Positions 51,252-60,693 of a stretch of 64,000 nt of DNA are shown one piece after another. The DNA comes from Treponema saccharophilum DSM 2985. Lineage in GTDB: Bacteria > Spirochaetota > Spirochaetia > Treponematales > Treponemataceae. The stretch covers positions 1 to 64,000 of the forward strand of contig NZ_AGRW01000048.1 in NCBI RefSeq assembly GCF_000255555.1, in the 5' to 3' direction. The notes below the pieces were generated by a model. It searched no databases, was not told the DNA's origin, and worked only from the letters and a program-made list of their open reading frames with translations. The first letter of the stretch is position 1, and each line of letters begins with the position of its first letter. Both the position numbers and the translations under genes were made by a program.

Positions 51252-53273
51252 ATGGCGAAAGTTGAACAAAGCTGGGAACCCGGTACTCTCGACAGGACGA
51301 GGAAGAACATCGGCGTCCTGTCCGAGGAAGAGGCGAAGCGCATGACGAAGGTGCTCGGCGGGGAAATCCTTCAGGAGAAATCCGCGCCCATCGACTACAA
51401 TTCGCTTCCTAAAAATCAGGTGTACGCCAAACGCGCTGTCGGAAAATCCGCGAATTCCGCGTCTTTGTCAGGTGCCTCAAGCGGAGGAGGCGGTTCCGCG
51501 AAAACGGATGCCGTCCAGGAAAAGAAAAACAAGCTTCCGGAAATCAGCTCGAAGGAGAAGATTCTGTTCGACAAGCTGATGATGGACGACGATTACAAAA
51601 TCAAGCCGAGCTACGGCGTGTTCAACTTCGTCCTGAAATTCACGAAGGGAAACAGCCATCTCCGGCGCGGGTTCGTCGATTACACGCTCGTCAAGGACGT
51701 GGAGCATCTCAACGAATTCGTCATGGCGGTGAAATCGATTGTGCAGATTGCGCCGGAATCGTACAAGGAAGTCCTCATGAACGACAACAGCACGCTCGAG
51801 GACAAATTCGTTTTCCTGAAGACCGTCGGTTCGTGGTCGCTGAAAGATGTGCGCTACTTCCTCAACGCCCTTGAGTCGCACGCGGACACCGTTACGATTC
51901 TGGCGATGTCGGACTTCATCAAGGCGGTGTACAGGCTCCTCATCAAAATCTATTATCTCGGCGAGAACAAAATCCCGGAAATCCTGAAGGAAATCTATTC
52001 CGACCTAATAAAATTCCCGCGCGCGAACAAAAAGCGGATTTCCGTCCTTACGAAAACCGGAATCACGGAATGGTTCTACGTCTACAGCAAGGTCATAAAG
52101 GGGCTTTACCCGATTCTGATGCGCCTGTGCAGCAGGCATTGCGATTATTTCCCCGATTTCTTCACCGTCCGGACGGCGGAGATTTTCTCGTTTCTCGGCG
52201 TGACGAAATACGACCTCATGCTTCCGAACCGCAAAGTGAAGCGGCAGGAAAATCCCGTCGGCGAGAATTCGAAAAAAGAAGAGACTTCGGAAAAAAAGAA
52301 GGAAAGCGCGCGCGACAGCGCATATGTCGCATCGGGAATAAAGCTTCTTGAGCATCTTTTCCCGCAGGCGGGGTTCTCCGACCTTGCCTCGCATCCAGAC
52401 ATGTATCCGTATTTCCAGCCGCTCTATCAGTTCCGCGACGGATACAATCTGCTTTCCCCCGAAAATCCGCTGCAGATAACGGTGACGCTCCTGCGCATTT
52501 CGGAGGATTTCCTTCAGGGATGCCGCAACATGCAGTTCACCGACGACGCCGAATTCTTTTTTGGCGGGGAGGAGTCGGACAAGCTTTCGACGATTTTGGG
52601 ACAGTGGACCGTTTACCGCGAGGTTCTTTTCGAGAAGAATTACGGCGACCAGATTAGGGAATTCGTCAACCACGAGTATTCCGCGCCGGGCGATTTCCGG
52701 AAGTCGCAGTACGGGCTGAAGCTCATAACGCAGATGCTCTGGCAGACGCATTATTATTTCCTTCCGTATTTCAAATTCCAGCAGGTAATACTCGACAAGC
52801 CGAAAAACGACAACCCGTACCGCGCGCTGTGCATCAGGACGACGCAGCTCAAGACGCTGTTCGGCTCGATTGTGCGGCGGATTTCCGAGAAGGAATCGAC
52901 GCGCGGTTCCGTCGTCGGAATCGCAAATCCGTGGGAACGCTTCCGCTTCGACATCCCGACGCCCGTTTCCAAGCGCCTGAACATAATGCTCGGCGCGAAA
53001 CGGCCCGACAACGAGACGAAGGCGACGAACGCGAATCTTTTGAAATACGCCCTGTGCGTTATTTCCGTCCTCGACTGGTGGCTCAACGACAAAGCAAGCC
53101 CGGCGTATTCGTGCGATTCCTCGGTCATCTACCGCGTCTCGGCAAAGGACGGCGCGCCCGAATTCTCCGTTCCCCTCCTCGAAAACCAGAACGAGCTTTT
53201 CACGGCGGCGCTCAAATCGACTTCATCCGCAAAAAAGCCCGCCGAGGAGAAGAAAAGCGAGCCTGAATCGTAA
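51252..53273 (+). CDS. Conserved-looking hypothetical protein, 673 residues
   Basis: I do not recognise a family. Soluble, no signal peptide or membrane helix. A Gly/Ser-rich flexible stretch (about residues 68-85) joins an N-terminal piece to a long, mainly alpha-helical body. A Lys/Glu-rich linker (~340-358) splits that body in two. The last ~25 residues are Lys/Glu/Ser-rich and disordered. Codon use is that of the core genome, so it is not a recent arrival. A GGGAG Shine-Dalgarno is present. Possibly co-transcribed with the DUF2804 gene; terminator downstream. Confidence 0.7.
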   Translation: MAKVEQSWEPGTLDRTRKNIGVLSEEEAKRMTKVLGGEILQEKSAPIDYNSLPKNQVYAKRAVGKSANSASLSGASSGGGGSAKTDAVQEKKNKLPEISSKEKILFDKLMMDDDYKIKPSYGVFNFVLKFTKGNSHLRRGFVDYTLVKDVEHLNEFVMAVKSIVQIAPESYKEVLMNDNSTLEDKFVFLKTVGSWSLKDVRYFLNALESHADTVTILAMSDFIKAVYRLLIKIYYLGENKIPEILKEIYSDLIKFPRANKKRISVLTKTGITEWFYVYSKVIKGLYPILMRLCSRHCDYFPDFFTVRTAEIFSFLGVTKYDLMLPNRKVKRQENPVGENSKKEETSEKKKESARDSAYVASGIKLLEHLFPQAGFSDLASHPDMYPYFQPLYQFRDGYNLLSPENPLQITVTLLRISEDFLQGCRNMQFTDDAEFFFGGEESDKLSTILGQWTVYREVLFEKNYGDQIREFVNHEYSAPGDFRKSQYGLKLITQMLWQTHYYFLPYFKFQQVILDKPKNDNPYRALCIRTTQLKTLFGSIVRRISEKESTRGSVVGIANPWERFRFDIPTPVSKRLNIMLGAKRPDNETKATNANLLKYALCVISVLDWWLNDKASPAYSCDSSVIYRVSAKDGAPEFSVPLLENQNELFTAALKSTSSAKKPAEEKKSEPES

Positions 53274-53298
53274 ATCGTCGTTTTCCCGAACGCAAAAA

Positions 53299-53325
53299 AA
53301 AGCCGCCCGAAAATAAACGGACGGC
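53299..53325. terminator. Bidirectional terminator
   Basis: AAGCCGCCCG/CGGACGGCTT stem with T-runs on both strands, between the convergent 673-residue protein gene and putP. Confidence 0.8.
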
Positions 53326-53360
53326 TTTTTGTTTCTTATTGGTGCTCCGCGTTTATGAAA

Positions 53361-54947
53361 TCAGTCCGCCATCGACTTGTACGAGTCGAACTGCGCGAGC
53401 ATCTCGGGATTCTTGTTCTTGTCGAGGAGCGAGAACGCGATTGCGAAAACGGCGTTCGCGGCAAATCCCGGGATTATTTCGTAAACGGAGAGAACTGGGA
53501 ACGCTTTCATGATGCTTTCGTCCACGATGGTTCCGAGGTTGTGCCAGACGACGACGGTGACGGCGCCCGCGATAAGGCCGGCAATAGCTCCTTTCGCCGT
53601 CGTCTTTTTCCAGTAGAGCGCGAGAAGGATGAGCGGCCCGAACGTCGCGCCGAATCCCGCCCACGCGTATGAGACGAGCGAGAAAATCGACGACGACGGA
53701 TTGAGCGAGAGGAACAGCGCGATGAGCGCGATGAGGAACACCGTGAAGCGGCTCACGTTGAGCACCGTTTTCTCGTCCGCGTCCTTGCTGATTATTCCCT
53801 TGAAGATGTCTCGGCTCACGGCAGAGGAAGCCGCGAGAAGCTGCGAGTCAGCCGTCGACATCGAGGCGGCGAGGATTGCGCAGAGGAAGATGCCGCCGAT
53901 GAACGACGGATACATGTTCATCATCGTCTCGGAGAAAACAGTCTCCACGTCGCCGAAATGCGTGACGCCGTCGATTGCCGTTCCCGCATCGACGCCGAGA
54001 ATCGTCCCGTGGTTGAGGAGATACGCCGTGCCGAGCGTTCCGATGAGGAACGTCCCGACGTATGAGATGACCATCCAGACCGTTCCGATTCTTCTCGCCT
54101 TCTTGATTTCGTCGTTGGAGCGGATTCCCATGAAGCGGATTATGATGTGCGGCATTCCGCAGTATCCGAGCCCCCACGCGAGCGCCGAGATTATCGAAAG
54201 CGTTCCGAACTTTTCGTTCGCGCTGAACGCCGCCTTGAGCGACTCGCCGAAATTGCCCGCGATTGTCTGCGCGTTGAAATTCCGCACCGCCTCGATTGCG
54301 TCGGAAGGTCCGCCGAGCGAGATGACCGCGATTGTCGCCGAGATGATGAACGCCACGAAAATGAGCGTTCCCTGCACGAAATCGGTCGTGCAGACGGCAG
54401 TGTATCCGCCCGTAATCGTGTAGCAGAGGATGACGATAAGCCCGATTGCAAGCCCCGCGTGGTACGGAAGACCGAAAACCGAGTTGAACAGCTTCGCGCA
54501 CGCGACGAATCCCGACGCGGTGTAAATCGTGAAGAAGAACACGATGAGGACAACCGAGATGACGGAAATGATGTGCGATTTGTCCTTGAACCTGTTCGAG
54601 AAGAATTCAGGAATCGTAATCGAATCCCCGAACGAAATCGAGCATTTTCTGAGCGGCTTCGCGACGATAAGCCAGTTCACGTACGTTCCGATGATAAGAC
54701 CCATCGCCGTCCAGAACGTTTCCCTGATTCCGCCCATGTAGCACAATCCGGGCAATCCCATCAAAAGCCACGCCGACGAATCGGACGCCTCCGCCGACAA
54801 CGCTGTGACCCAGGGACCGACTTTGCGCCCGCCGATGAAGAAATCCGACGCGCTGTTGTTCTTGCTGGCGTTCCGGAGCCCGATGTAAATCATGAATCCG
54901 AGATACAGGACGAACGCCAGAACCTTTGCGACCATTGTTGAATCCAT
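53361..54947 (-). CDS. putP: Sodium/proline symporter
   Basis: Na+-coupled proline uptake, solute:sodium symporter family, 528 residues and about 13 helices. The N-terminus contains FFIGGRKVGPWVTALSAEASDSSAWL (TM2, with the Na+-site Ser/Asp of PutP), GLGYCGMPHIIIRFM, and ILAASMSTADSQLLAASSAVSRD (TM8-9). Start ATG 54947 has GAGGAA; the open frame's extra 38 residues upstream lack homology. Confidence 0.92.
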   Translation of the reverse strand: MDSTMVAKVLAFVLYLGFMIYIGLRNASKNNSASDFFIGGRKVGPWVTALSAEASDSSAWLLMGLPGLCYMGGIRETFWTAMGLIIGTYVNWLIVAKPLRKCSISFGDSITIPEFFSNRFKDKSHIISVISVVLIVFFFTIYTASGFVACAKLFNSVFGLPYHAGLAIGLIVILCYTITGGYTAVCTTDFVQGTLIFVAFIISATIAVISLGGPSDAIEAVRNFNAQTIAGNFGESLKAAFSANEKFGTLSIISALAWGLGYCGMPHIIIRFMGIRSNDEIKKARRIGTVWMVISYVGTFLIGTLGTAYLLNHGTILGVDAGTAIDGVTHFGDVETVFSETMMNMYPSFIGGIFLCAILAASMSTADSQLLAASSAVSRDIFKGIISKDADEKTVLNVSRFTVFLIALIALFLSLNPSSSIFSLVSYAWAGFGATFGPLILLALYWKKTTAKGAIAGLIAGAVTVVVWHNLGTIVDESIMKAFPVLSVYEIIPGFAANAVFAIAFSLLDKNKNPEMLAQFDSYKSMAD

Positions 54948-55119
54948 TTTTTCCTCACAATTTCTGAAAAATATGAGAAGTTTAGATGAAATGGGGACGT
55001 TCGGAAACCCTGCGCGGAGAAGTGCTGACAGATGTAGCGCAAATTGAGCGGGATTTTTCAAAATCGATTTTCTCTATGGACAGAGATTATCCATTGTTCA
55101 CTATCAAATAAACAAAACA

Positions 55120-55205
55120 GGGGGCATTGCGAGTTGGATGCAGCGGCCGCAAAGAATTGCTTCGCAATTCTTTCGCATGTCTGTTTTGTGGTGGTCGATT
55201 AAGCG
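55120..55205. repeat. Orphan palindromic fragment related to the toxin modules
   Basis: In the 360-base gap 54948-55306, the palindrome AAGAATTGC/GCAATTCTT with its flank (55140-55185) matches the same element left of modules B and C of the peptide array (around 21215-21250). A 73-codon minus-strand frame covers it but overlaps the next gene and lacks support. Confidence 0.5.
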
Positions 55206-55306
55206 TATGTGTATGTCTGCGATTCTGACATTCTCAGCAACTACATTATCATTTCTTCTGGCGGTAAACTTGTCGGCTTTGAAAATGGTGTTAGACGGAA
55301 TCATTG

Positions 55307-56734
55307 CTAAATTGCACGATAACAAATTTTCTTTTTTATATTTCCATTATCATACAATTCGTATTCATACCATTCTTCCACATCATCACTTTTGAAATGT
55401 ATTGGATTGCCTTTTGAGTCGCACTCATTCCAATAAGTTTTCAAGTCAGAATCTCTATAATAGGTTAATTCCCCCTGTGAATCGTATTTATATTCTTCAC
55501 CGTCAGAACATTTTTTATGAATTAAAATACCATCTTTATATTCATACCATACTTCGTAATTATAATTTTCATCACTTGATTTGCTTAGATAATGAATTAA
55601 TTTGTTTTTAGTATCATATTCACTGATTTCTTCTCTATCTGACCAACGGCAATAAATAAGATTACCAGATAGATCCCATCGTTTTTCCTCGTAGTCGTAG
55701 CCATCATCTAAGTCATAGCAGTTTTCTTTTTGGTCTAGCGATTTGTGTATGGAATGAATCAGTTTTCCGTCTGAAGTATATTCATTTTGATATTCACCAT
55801 AAAAATGATGTCTTTCGAAAACAACATTCCCAAAAGAATCCCATTTTGTTATGTTTCCAGCAGAATCTCTAGAAATTGTTTTTTTTCCAGATGCATCATA
55901 TTCAAACCAAATTTCATAAACTGATGAAGAATTTCCACTATCATAATCATCATTTGAATCATAATGTGTTGTTATGCGATGTAAAAGCTTTCCATTAGAA
56001 TCATATTCATATTCTGTCTCAGAAACGCTAGTATCATCATAATCATCAATCCACATATCATCATCGTCATCATTGTGCCAGATTTTTTGGTAAACTAGAC
56101 AACCTTTCGAATCATATCTATAAAGACATTTTTCACCATCTGAATCTTTTGAATTTTCAAGTTTTTCGCCATCATACTCAAACCATTTTTCCCATTCTCC
56201 ATCAGACTCTATCTTTTTTAAATGAAGTAACTTATGTTCATCGTAATCAAAGAAGTATTCTCTATTATCATCTTTTATGTATATTAAATTATTATCCTCA
56301 TCAAATTCCTTTTGAAAACTTTCTAAACCTGCACTTCCAAAATAAAATCTATAAATCTGTATTCCATTGTTTGCGATCCAAAGAATTTCATTTCTGTCAT
56401 GGCTTATGCTCTGGTTTCCTATTTTTTCTGTCTGAAGGCTTTCTCCAAAGAGGAAATGATTTTTAGATTCAAAAACAGCTTTTGAATATTCTGAGTCACC
56501 TGAATTTTCAGAATCATCATTGTTCTCAAAACAGCAAGGGAGATCTGTCCTATTTCCTTTTTCATCATATTCGTAAGCTTTGTCTGCATATTCAGAAGCA
56601 TGGGAAATATCGCTAATGATATTTCCATCCTCATCAAATTCAAACGCAATATATTCTGCAACCCATTTTTTTATAGTTTTTCCATTTAGACTTACCTGTT
56701 TGTAGACTTTTTTTCCTAAATCATGCTTGTCCAT
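55307..56734 (-). CDS. YD-repeat-like (RHS-like) acidic protein
   Basis: 475 residues, cytoplasmic by sequence. About fifteen short repeats of the kind Y.YD..G.L.(Y/H)....(D/G), for example EYEYDSNGKLLHRI, WFEYDASGKKTI, YEYKDGILIHKK, resemble the RHS/YD repeats that form beta-shells. There is no signal peptide, no RHS core DPxGL motif and no obvious C-terminal toxin, so it may be a lone RHS-derived shell or an immunity-type repeat protein. Extremely AT-rich and Asp/Glu-rich, unlike the core. A GGAGG Shine-Dalgarno is present. Same strand as, and 58 bases after, the cyclase-fold gene. Confidence 0.65.
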   Translation of the reverse strand: MDKHDLGKKVYKQVSLNGKTIKKWVAEYIAFEFDEDGNIISDISHASEYADKAYEYDEKGNRTDLPCCFENNDDSENSGDSEYSKAVFESKNHFLFGESLQTEKIGNQSISHDRNEILWIANNGIQIYRFYFGSAGLESFQKEFDEDNNLIYIKDDNREYFFDYDEHKLLHLKKIESDGEWEKWFEYDGEKLENSKDSDGEKCLYRYDSKGCLVYQKIWHNDDDDDMWIDDYDDTSVSETEYEYDSNGKLLHRITTHYDSNDDYDSGNSSSVYEIWFEYDASGKKTISRDSAGNITKWDSFGNVVFERHHFYGEYQNEYTSDGKLIHSIHKSLDQKENCYDLDDGYDYEEKRWDLSGNLIYCRWSDREEISEYDTKNKLIHYLSKSSDENYNYEVWYEYKDGILIHKKCSDGEEYKYDSQGELTYYRDSDLKTYWNECDSKGNPIHFKSDDVEEWYEYELYDNGNIKKKICYRAI

Positions 56735-56792
56735 TTTTTTGCCTCCACTTTTTTTTTCGAGTGATTAAAAAAATCAAATGCAGTTTCTACGT

Positions 56793-57584
56793 CTAGATTG
56801 ATTCGATTTTATTACGCAACCATTCGTACTTGCTTTTGATGCTTGTTGTTTGCTCAATTTTTCTTTCACACTCTGCGATATTTTTCTGTACATTGTCTTT
56901 TATTGGCTCTAAATAGACTGAAGTGGCTTTTATATCCCTGTCGTTTGCAAAAGAGATGAAATCGACATACCACCACTTGTCATCATCTTTTGTTATGTAT
57001 GGAACAGAGTTTATAGCTCCTGCTTTTTGCAGTTTTTCTTCGATTGCTTTCGATAGTATGGTTCGTGGATTAACTGCAAATTCTGATTCGGATTCAAGAG
57101 TATGTGCTTCTAAAAAAGCTGGACCAAAAAATACGTTTTCCTTGTGGTACATCTTTCCAATTGCAATGCCACCTCTGGTGAAAAAATCGCTCATCGCAAG
57201 TTGGCTTATAATCCAAGCAAGATTGTATACAATCAATGAAATCTTTTTTACAAAGTCAGATTCCGTGTAAGGGAGAGTTATTGCAATCGAATCTGAAAAA
57301 TAAGAAATCTGAATTTCGTTCATTACTTTTTCTATTTCGTCTTGGTTAAGCTGTAAATTAGGAATGTCAATAGCATTTTTTAATTTGATAAACTCATTTA
57401 GACCGTCTTGTGTGTTAAATGCCTTTATAAATCCAAGCAATTCTGCAATGTGTTTTAAATTTGCTGGTAATTTCTGGCTTTCAAAAACTTTGTTCTTGAA
57501 TCCGAGGATATCCAAAATTACAACGATTGAGTCTTCATAAGAAAATGAAGTCTCTTCATGTTCAGGATATCTGTCTTTCACCAT
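56793..57584 (-). CDS. Class III nucleotidyl-cyclase-like domain protein
   Basis: 263 residues, AT-rich, soluble. The order of motifs follows class III cyclases: VVILDILGFKN (first metal-binding Asp, as in F.DI.GF), SYFSDSIAITLP (second Asp), then FTRGGIAIGKMYHKENVFFGPA.LEA (the RIGIHTG..V.G..G.....EAARLE region). Both metal Asp are kept, so catalysis is possible. Similar single-domain proteins are found in accessory islands and include the Pycsar phage-defence cyclases, but no cyclic-nucleotide effector is next to it. Activity and substrate are open. Confidence 0.6.
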   Translation of the reverse strand: MVKDRYPEHEETSFSYEDSIVVILDILGFKNKVFESQKLPANLKHIAELLGFIKAFNTQDGLNEFIKLKNAIDIPNLQLNQDEIEKVMNEIQISYFSDSIAITLPYTESDFVKKISLIVYNLAWIISQLAMSDFFTRGGIAIGKMYHKENVFFGPAFLEAHTLESESEFAVNPRTILSKAIEEKLQKAGAINSVPYITKDDDKWWYVDFISFANDRDIKATSVYLEPIKDNVQKNIAECERKIEQTTSIKSKYEWLRNKIESI

Positions 57585-57619
57585 ACCAATTTCCCTCGAC
57601 TATCGTCCATGTTTTGCGG

Positions 57620-57779
57620 CAATGGAATCTGTCAATTCCATTGCTATGGTATACCATAGCACCCCGCTTGCGCTCGTTTATCCTTACTTACCGCAATGAC
57701 AAAAAGTAACTTATTGCTATTAGCATAACTAACACTGCGCTTATGGTCAATAGTAGCTTTTAGCAATATTTTAAGATTA
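57620..57779. promoter_or_regulatory. Divergent control region with nested palindromes
   Basis: TGCTATGGTATACCATAGCA (57642-57661) is a perfect 20-base palindrome. It overlaps CAATGGAAT/ATTCCATTG (57620-57643). Two GCT(A/T)TTAGCA copies lie at 57716 and 57756, 40 bases apart. TGGTCA-17-TATTTT ends 7 bases before the XRE start. Likely operators for the XRE protein at 57780. Confidence 0.55.
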
Positions 57780-58100
57780 ATGAACGAAATATCGATTGAA
57801 ACTGTCATTAGGGAAAATATAAAGTCGCTTCGGAAGCAATTGGGCTGGAGTCAGGAATTTTTGGCAGAGAAGACTGGTGTTTCTGCGCCTTATATCACGC
57901 AAATCGAAGTCGGTAAAAGAACACCGTCGCTTGATATTGTAGAAAAGTTGGCATCCGCGCTTGGAGTCGAATACAAAGTGCTTTTTGAACCGCGAAATTC
58001 ACCGGCGGACATATCATCAGGCAATTTTTCAAAGCACCTTCTTGAGTCGAAACTCATCTCGGCGATTACAGATACGATTCACAATGAGTTCAATGCATAG
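57780..58100 (+). CDS. XRE-family transcriptional regulator
   Basis: 106 residues. The HTH covers residues ~8-65 (LRKQLGWSQEFLAEKTGVSAPYITQIE, GKRTPSLDIVEKLASALGV), with a helical C-terminus. Divergent from the cyclase-fold gene and probably its repressor, through the palindromes between them. No Shine-Dalgarno; the -10 lies 7 bases before the ATG. AT-rich like the rest of this small island. Confidence 0.85.
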   Translation: MNEISIETVIRENIKSLRKQLGWSQEFLAEKTGVSAPYITQIEVGKRTPSLDIVEKLASALGVEYKVLFEPRNSPADISSGNFSKHLLESKLISAITDTIHNEFNA

Positions 58101-58184
58101 CCGACAAGGAATGCCTTGCGATAAAAACGCTGGAACCGCAAGTTGCCTTCAGCAACTTGTCGGCTTTGAAAACAGTTTTGGGTT

Positions 58185-58335
58185 TCACTTTCCTTGATGA
58201 TAATGTGTGCCGCATTGAACTATATACAATTTGTCATCATCTACTTTATACACAAGCCTGTTTGCTTGTTTTCGTCTCCATAAGCTCACGAACCTTGCCG
58301 TTTCCATTTTCTATTTTGGCAGATATTGTAGTCAT
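58185..58335 (-). pseudogene. Remnant of a RelB/Phd - YoeB/RelE toxin-antitoxin pair
   Basis: CAGGAGG precedes an ATG (58335) that opens an antitoxin-like start (MTTISAKIENGNGKV...), stopped after 29 codons. In another frame the same stretch continues as NRLVYKVDDDKLYIVQC and THYHQGK to a stop at 58185, the usual C-terminal end of YoeB/RelE toxins. A deletion has joined the head of the antitoxin to the tail of the toxin. The surrounding gap, 58101-58548, holds nothing else I can call. Confidence 0.55.
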
Positions 58336-58548
58336 GTTTACTGCCTCCTGGTCATTTCGAGTTCGGAATGACCAGGAAATCGTGTTCCTCCGAAAATCAG
58401 GACAGAGTCTTTTGCAAAAATCAGTTGTCGAATATATGGAAAATAACGATGTTGCGGCTGTTTTTATGCCGGGTTTGAATTTTGACGACATCGGCGGGAT
58501 TTTGGGTATATAATCAGAAATATCAAATTTTTATTTTTGGAGAAGAAA

Positions 58549-60183
58549 ATGAAAAAAATCGTACAGATTGGAATCGCGGCGCTTTCTGTCCTCGCGGTTT
58601 CGTCATGCCACCGGGCGGAAAAGACGAGCGAATCCGCGTCTTCCGCACCTTCCTCGTCGAACGGAAGCGCGCTTGATGCCGCGACCGTCGCAAACGAGAA
58701 AGTGGAGAAAGTCGCCTCGATAACGAGCATCGGCGACGTGAAGGGAACCCGCATTTTTGTCGTGGGCGATTCCACGCTGAGCGCGTTCAACGACCCGTAT
58801 TATTATCCGCGCTACGGGTACGGGACGAAAATCCAGGATTATCTCGATTCTGAAAAGGCGACCGTCGTGAATCTCGCGATGAGCGGGCGCTCTTCAAAAA
58901 GCTTTCTCAAAGAGGCGAACTACGAGACGCTCAAAAAGAACATAAAGAAGGGCGACTACCTGATTATCGGTTTCGGGCACAACGACGAGAAAGGCGAGGA
59001 AGCCCGCTACACGAACCCGAACGGGACGAAAGATGAAGCCGGTTCGTTCAAGAATTCGCTGTACCAGAACTACATAAAGCTTGCGCAGGAAAAGAAGGCG
59101 ACGCCCGTTCTCTGCACGCCGATTGTCCGCCGCGCGCCTGGAAAAGCGTACGAGGGCGCTGTCGTTCACGTTACGAAAGACGCAGCTGGATTCCCCGGCG
59201 GAGATTATCCCAAGGCAATCCGCGAGCTTGGTTCCGAGACGGGAACGACTGTCGTCGATTTGACTTCGATTACAAAGGCGCGGTACGAGAACCTTGCCGA
59301 CGACAAGGCGACCGCGAAATTCCACGCGCAGCTGACGTTCAAGGCGGCTTCCGTCGACAACACGCACCTCAACACCTATGGCGCGTCCGTTGTCGCCTAC
59401 GATGTCGTGACTTCCCTCCGCGATGCCGACAAGAAATTCGCCAAATTCGTTAAGGACGGAATCAGCGCGCCGACCGAGGAAATCCTCGTCAAGAATCCCG
59501 ATTACGTTGTTCCCAAATATTCCGAATTCAATCCCGCGGAGGATGCGTCTGCCCGCTACGAGCTGAGCGCGCCGTGGTTCGGGACGGTGTTCGGCGATTG
59601 CGGCGGAGAGGAGAAGCTTGCCGACCCCGCGAATTACGAAATTATAGAAAGCGACGGAAAAATAACGATGCATTCGGGAACGGTTGACGGCAGCAAATCG
59701 GTCGGAAAAATTGCCGGCGCTTCGGACGGAATCCAGTTCTACTTCCAGAAACTTCCCGTTGACAGGGATTTCACGCTCAAGGCAAAGGCGAAAGTCCTCC
59801 AGTTGGCGAAGAACAACCAGGTTTCGTTCGGCGTTATGGTGCGCGACGACGTTTACATCGACAAATTCGACAACTCAATCAATTCCGATTACGTTGCGGC
59901 AGGTCCGCTCAAGCTCGCGAACGGCGACGATTATTCCTCAAGCTGGATGCGCAAGGACGGGACGCTCAACGAGACGCACAACGCCGGGCAGAAAATTCCC
60001 GAGGTCGGCGACGTCATCGACATCTCCATCACCAAGAAAGGCAATGTCTACACGACAAAATTCGGAAGCGACACTGCCGAGTATACGATTGACCTCAAAA
60101 ACGTGGACCCGAACGTGATTTACGCCGGACTCTACACTGTCAGAAGCGCGTACGTCGAATTCACCGAGGTGTCTCTGGAGTAG
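58549..60183 (+). CDS. Rhamnogalacturonan acetylesterase-like lipoprotein (SGNH, CE12)
   Basis: Removes acetyl groups from pectic rhamnogalacturonan, outside the inner membrane. 544 residues; lipoprotein signal peptide ending AVSSC (Cys ~21). SGNH blocks: VVGDSTLSAF (catalytic Ser), NLAMSGRSSKSF (Gly), GFGHNDE (Asn) and DNTHLNTYGA (Asp and His, block V). The C-terminal ~200 residues are a beta-rich module (IQFYFQKLPVDRDFTLKAK, QVSFGVMVRDDVY) of the concanavalin-like type. ATG 58549 has GGAGAAG; the frame's TTG lies inside that Shine-Dalgarno. Confidence 0.85.
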   Translation: MKKIVQIGIAALSVLAVSSCHRAEKTSESASSAPSSSNGSALDAATVANEKVEKVASITSIGDVKGTRIFVVGDSTLSAFNDPYYYPRYGYGTKIQDYLDSEKATVVNLAMSGRSSKSFLKEANYETLKKNIKKGDYLIIGFGHNDEKGEEARYTNPNGTKDEAGSFKNSLYQNYIKLAQEKKATPVLCTPIVRRAPGKAYEGAVVHVTKDAAGFPGGDYPKAIRELGSETGTTVVDLTSITKARYENLADDKATAKFHAQLTFKAASVDNTHLNTYGASVVAYDVVTSLRDADKKFAKFVKDGISAPTEEILVKNPDYVVPKYSEFNPAEDASARYELSAPWFGTVFGDCGGEEKLADPANYEIIESDGKITMHSGTVDGSKSVGKIAGASDGIQFYFQKLPVDRDFTLKAKAKVLQLAKNNQVSFGVMVRDDVYIDKFDNSINSDYVAAGPLKLANGDDYSSSWMRKDGTLNETHNAGQKIPEVGDVIDISITKKGNVYTTKFGSDTAEYTIDLKNVDPNVIYAGLYTVRSAYVEFTEVSLE

Positions 60184-60222
60184 GCGCACGCATTGATTTT
60201 CGCGCGTTTATCATTGCGCATT

Positions 60223-60624
60223 GGAGCGTGCGCGCGCAGCACCCCGCTTGGCGGGGTGTGCGCCTTTGTGGGCGGACTTTGTGTTGATTGACGATGCTTC
60301 GTTTTAAGAGGAGCGTGCGCGCGCAGCACCCCGCTTTGGCGGGGTGTGCGCCTTTGTGGGCGGACTTTGTGTTGATTGACGATGCTTCGTTTTAAGAGGA
60401 GCGTGCGCGTGCAGCCCCCTGCTTTGCGGGGTGTGCACCTTGATGAGCGGACTTTGTGTTGATTGACGATGCTTCGTATTAGGGAGCGTGCGCGTGCAGC
60501 ACCCTGCTTTGCGGGGTGTGCGCCTTTGTGGGCGGACTTTGTGTTGATTGACGATGCTTCGTATTAGGGAGCGTGCGCGTGCAGCACCCTGCTTTGCGGG
60601 GTGTGCGCCTTGGTGGGCGGACTG
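60223..60624. repeat. Five tandem 85-88 bp repeats
   Basis: Units start at GGAGCGTGCGCG: 60223, 60310, 60398, 60483 and 60568 (last one short). Each has a CCCCGCTTTGGCGGGGTG-type hairpin, then GGGCGGACTTTGTG and TTGATTGACGATGCTTCG. Unrelated in sequence to the repeats at 4591 and 41850, but of the same period and hairpin-bearing style. Confidence 0.9.
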
Positions 60625-60628
60625 GGCG

Positions 60629-60693
60629 TCATTCTGAACTTGTTTCAGAATCTTTGTTGTCCGGTTGGGTGCTGAAATAAATTCTGCATGACG
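60629..60693. repeat. Dispersed palindromic element (GTCATTCTGAAC type)
   Basis: Same kind as 45431-45502: CATTCTGAACTTGTTTCAG, then GTGCTGAAATAAATTCTGC. It follows directly on the tandem repeats. Confidence 0.6.

Noticed and set aside
55104-55325. 73-codon minus-strand frame
   Set aside because: Runs through the palindrome and overlaps the end of the YD-repeat gene; no ribosome site.
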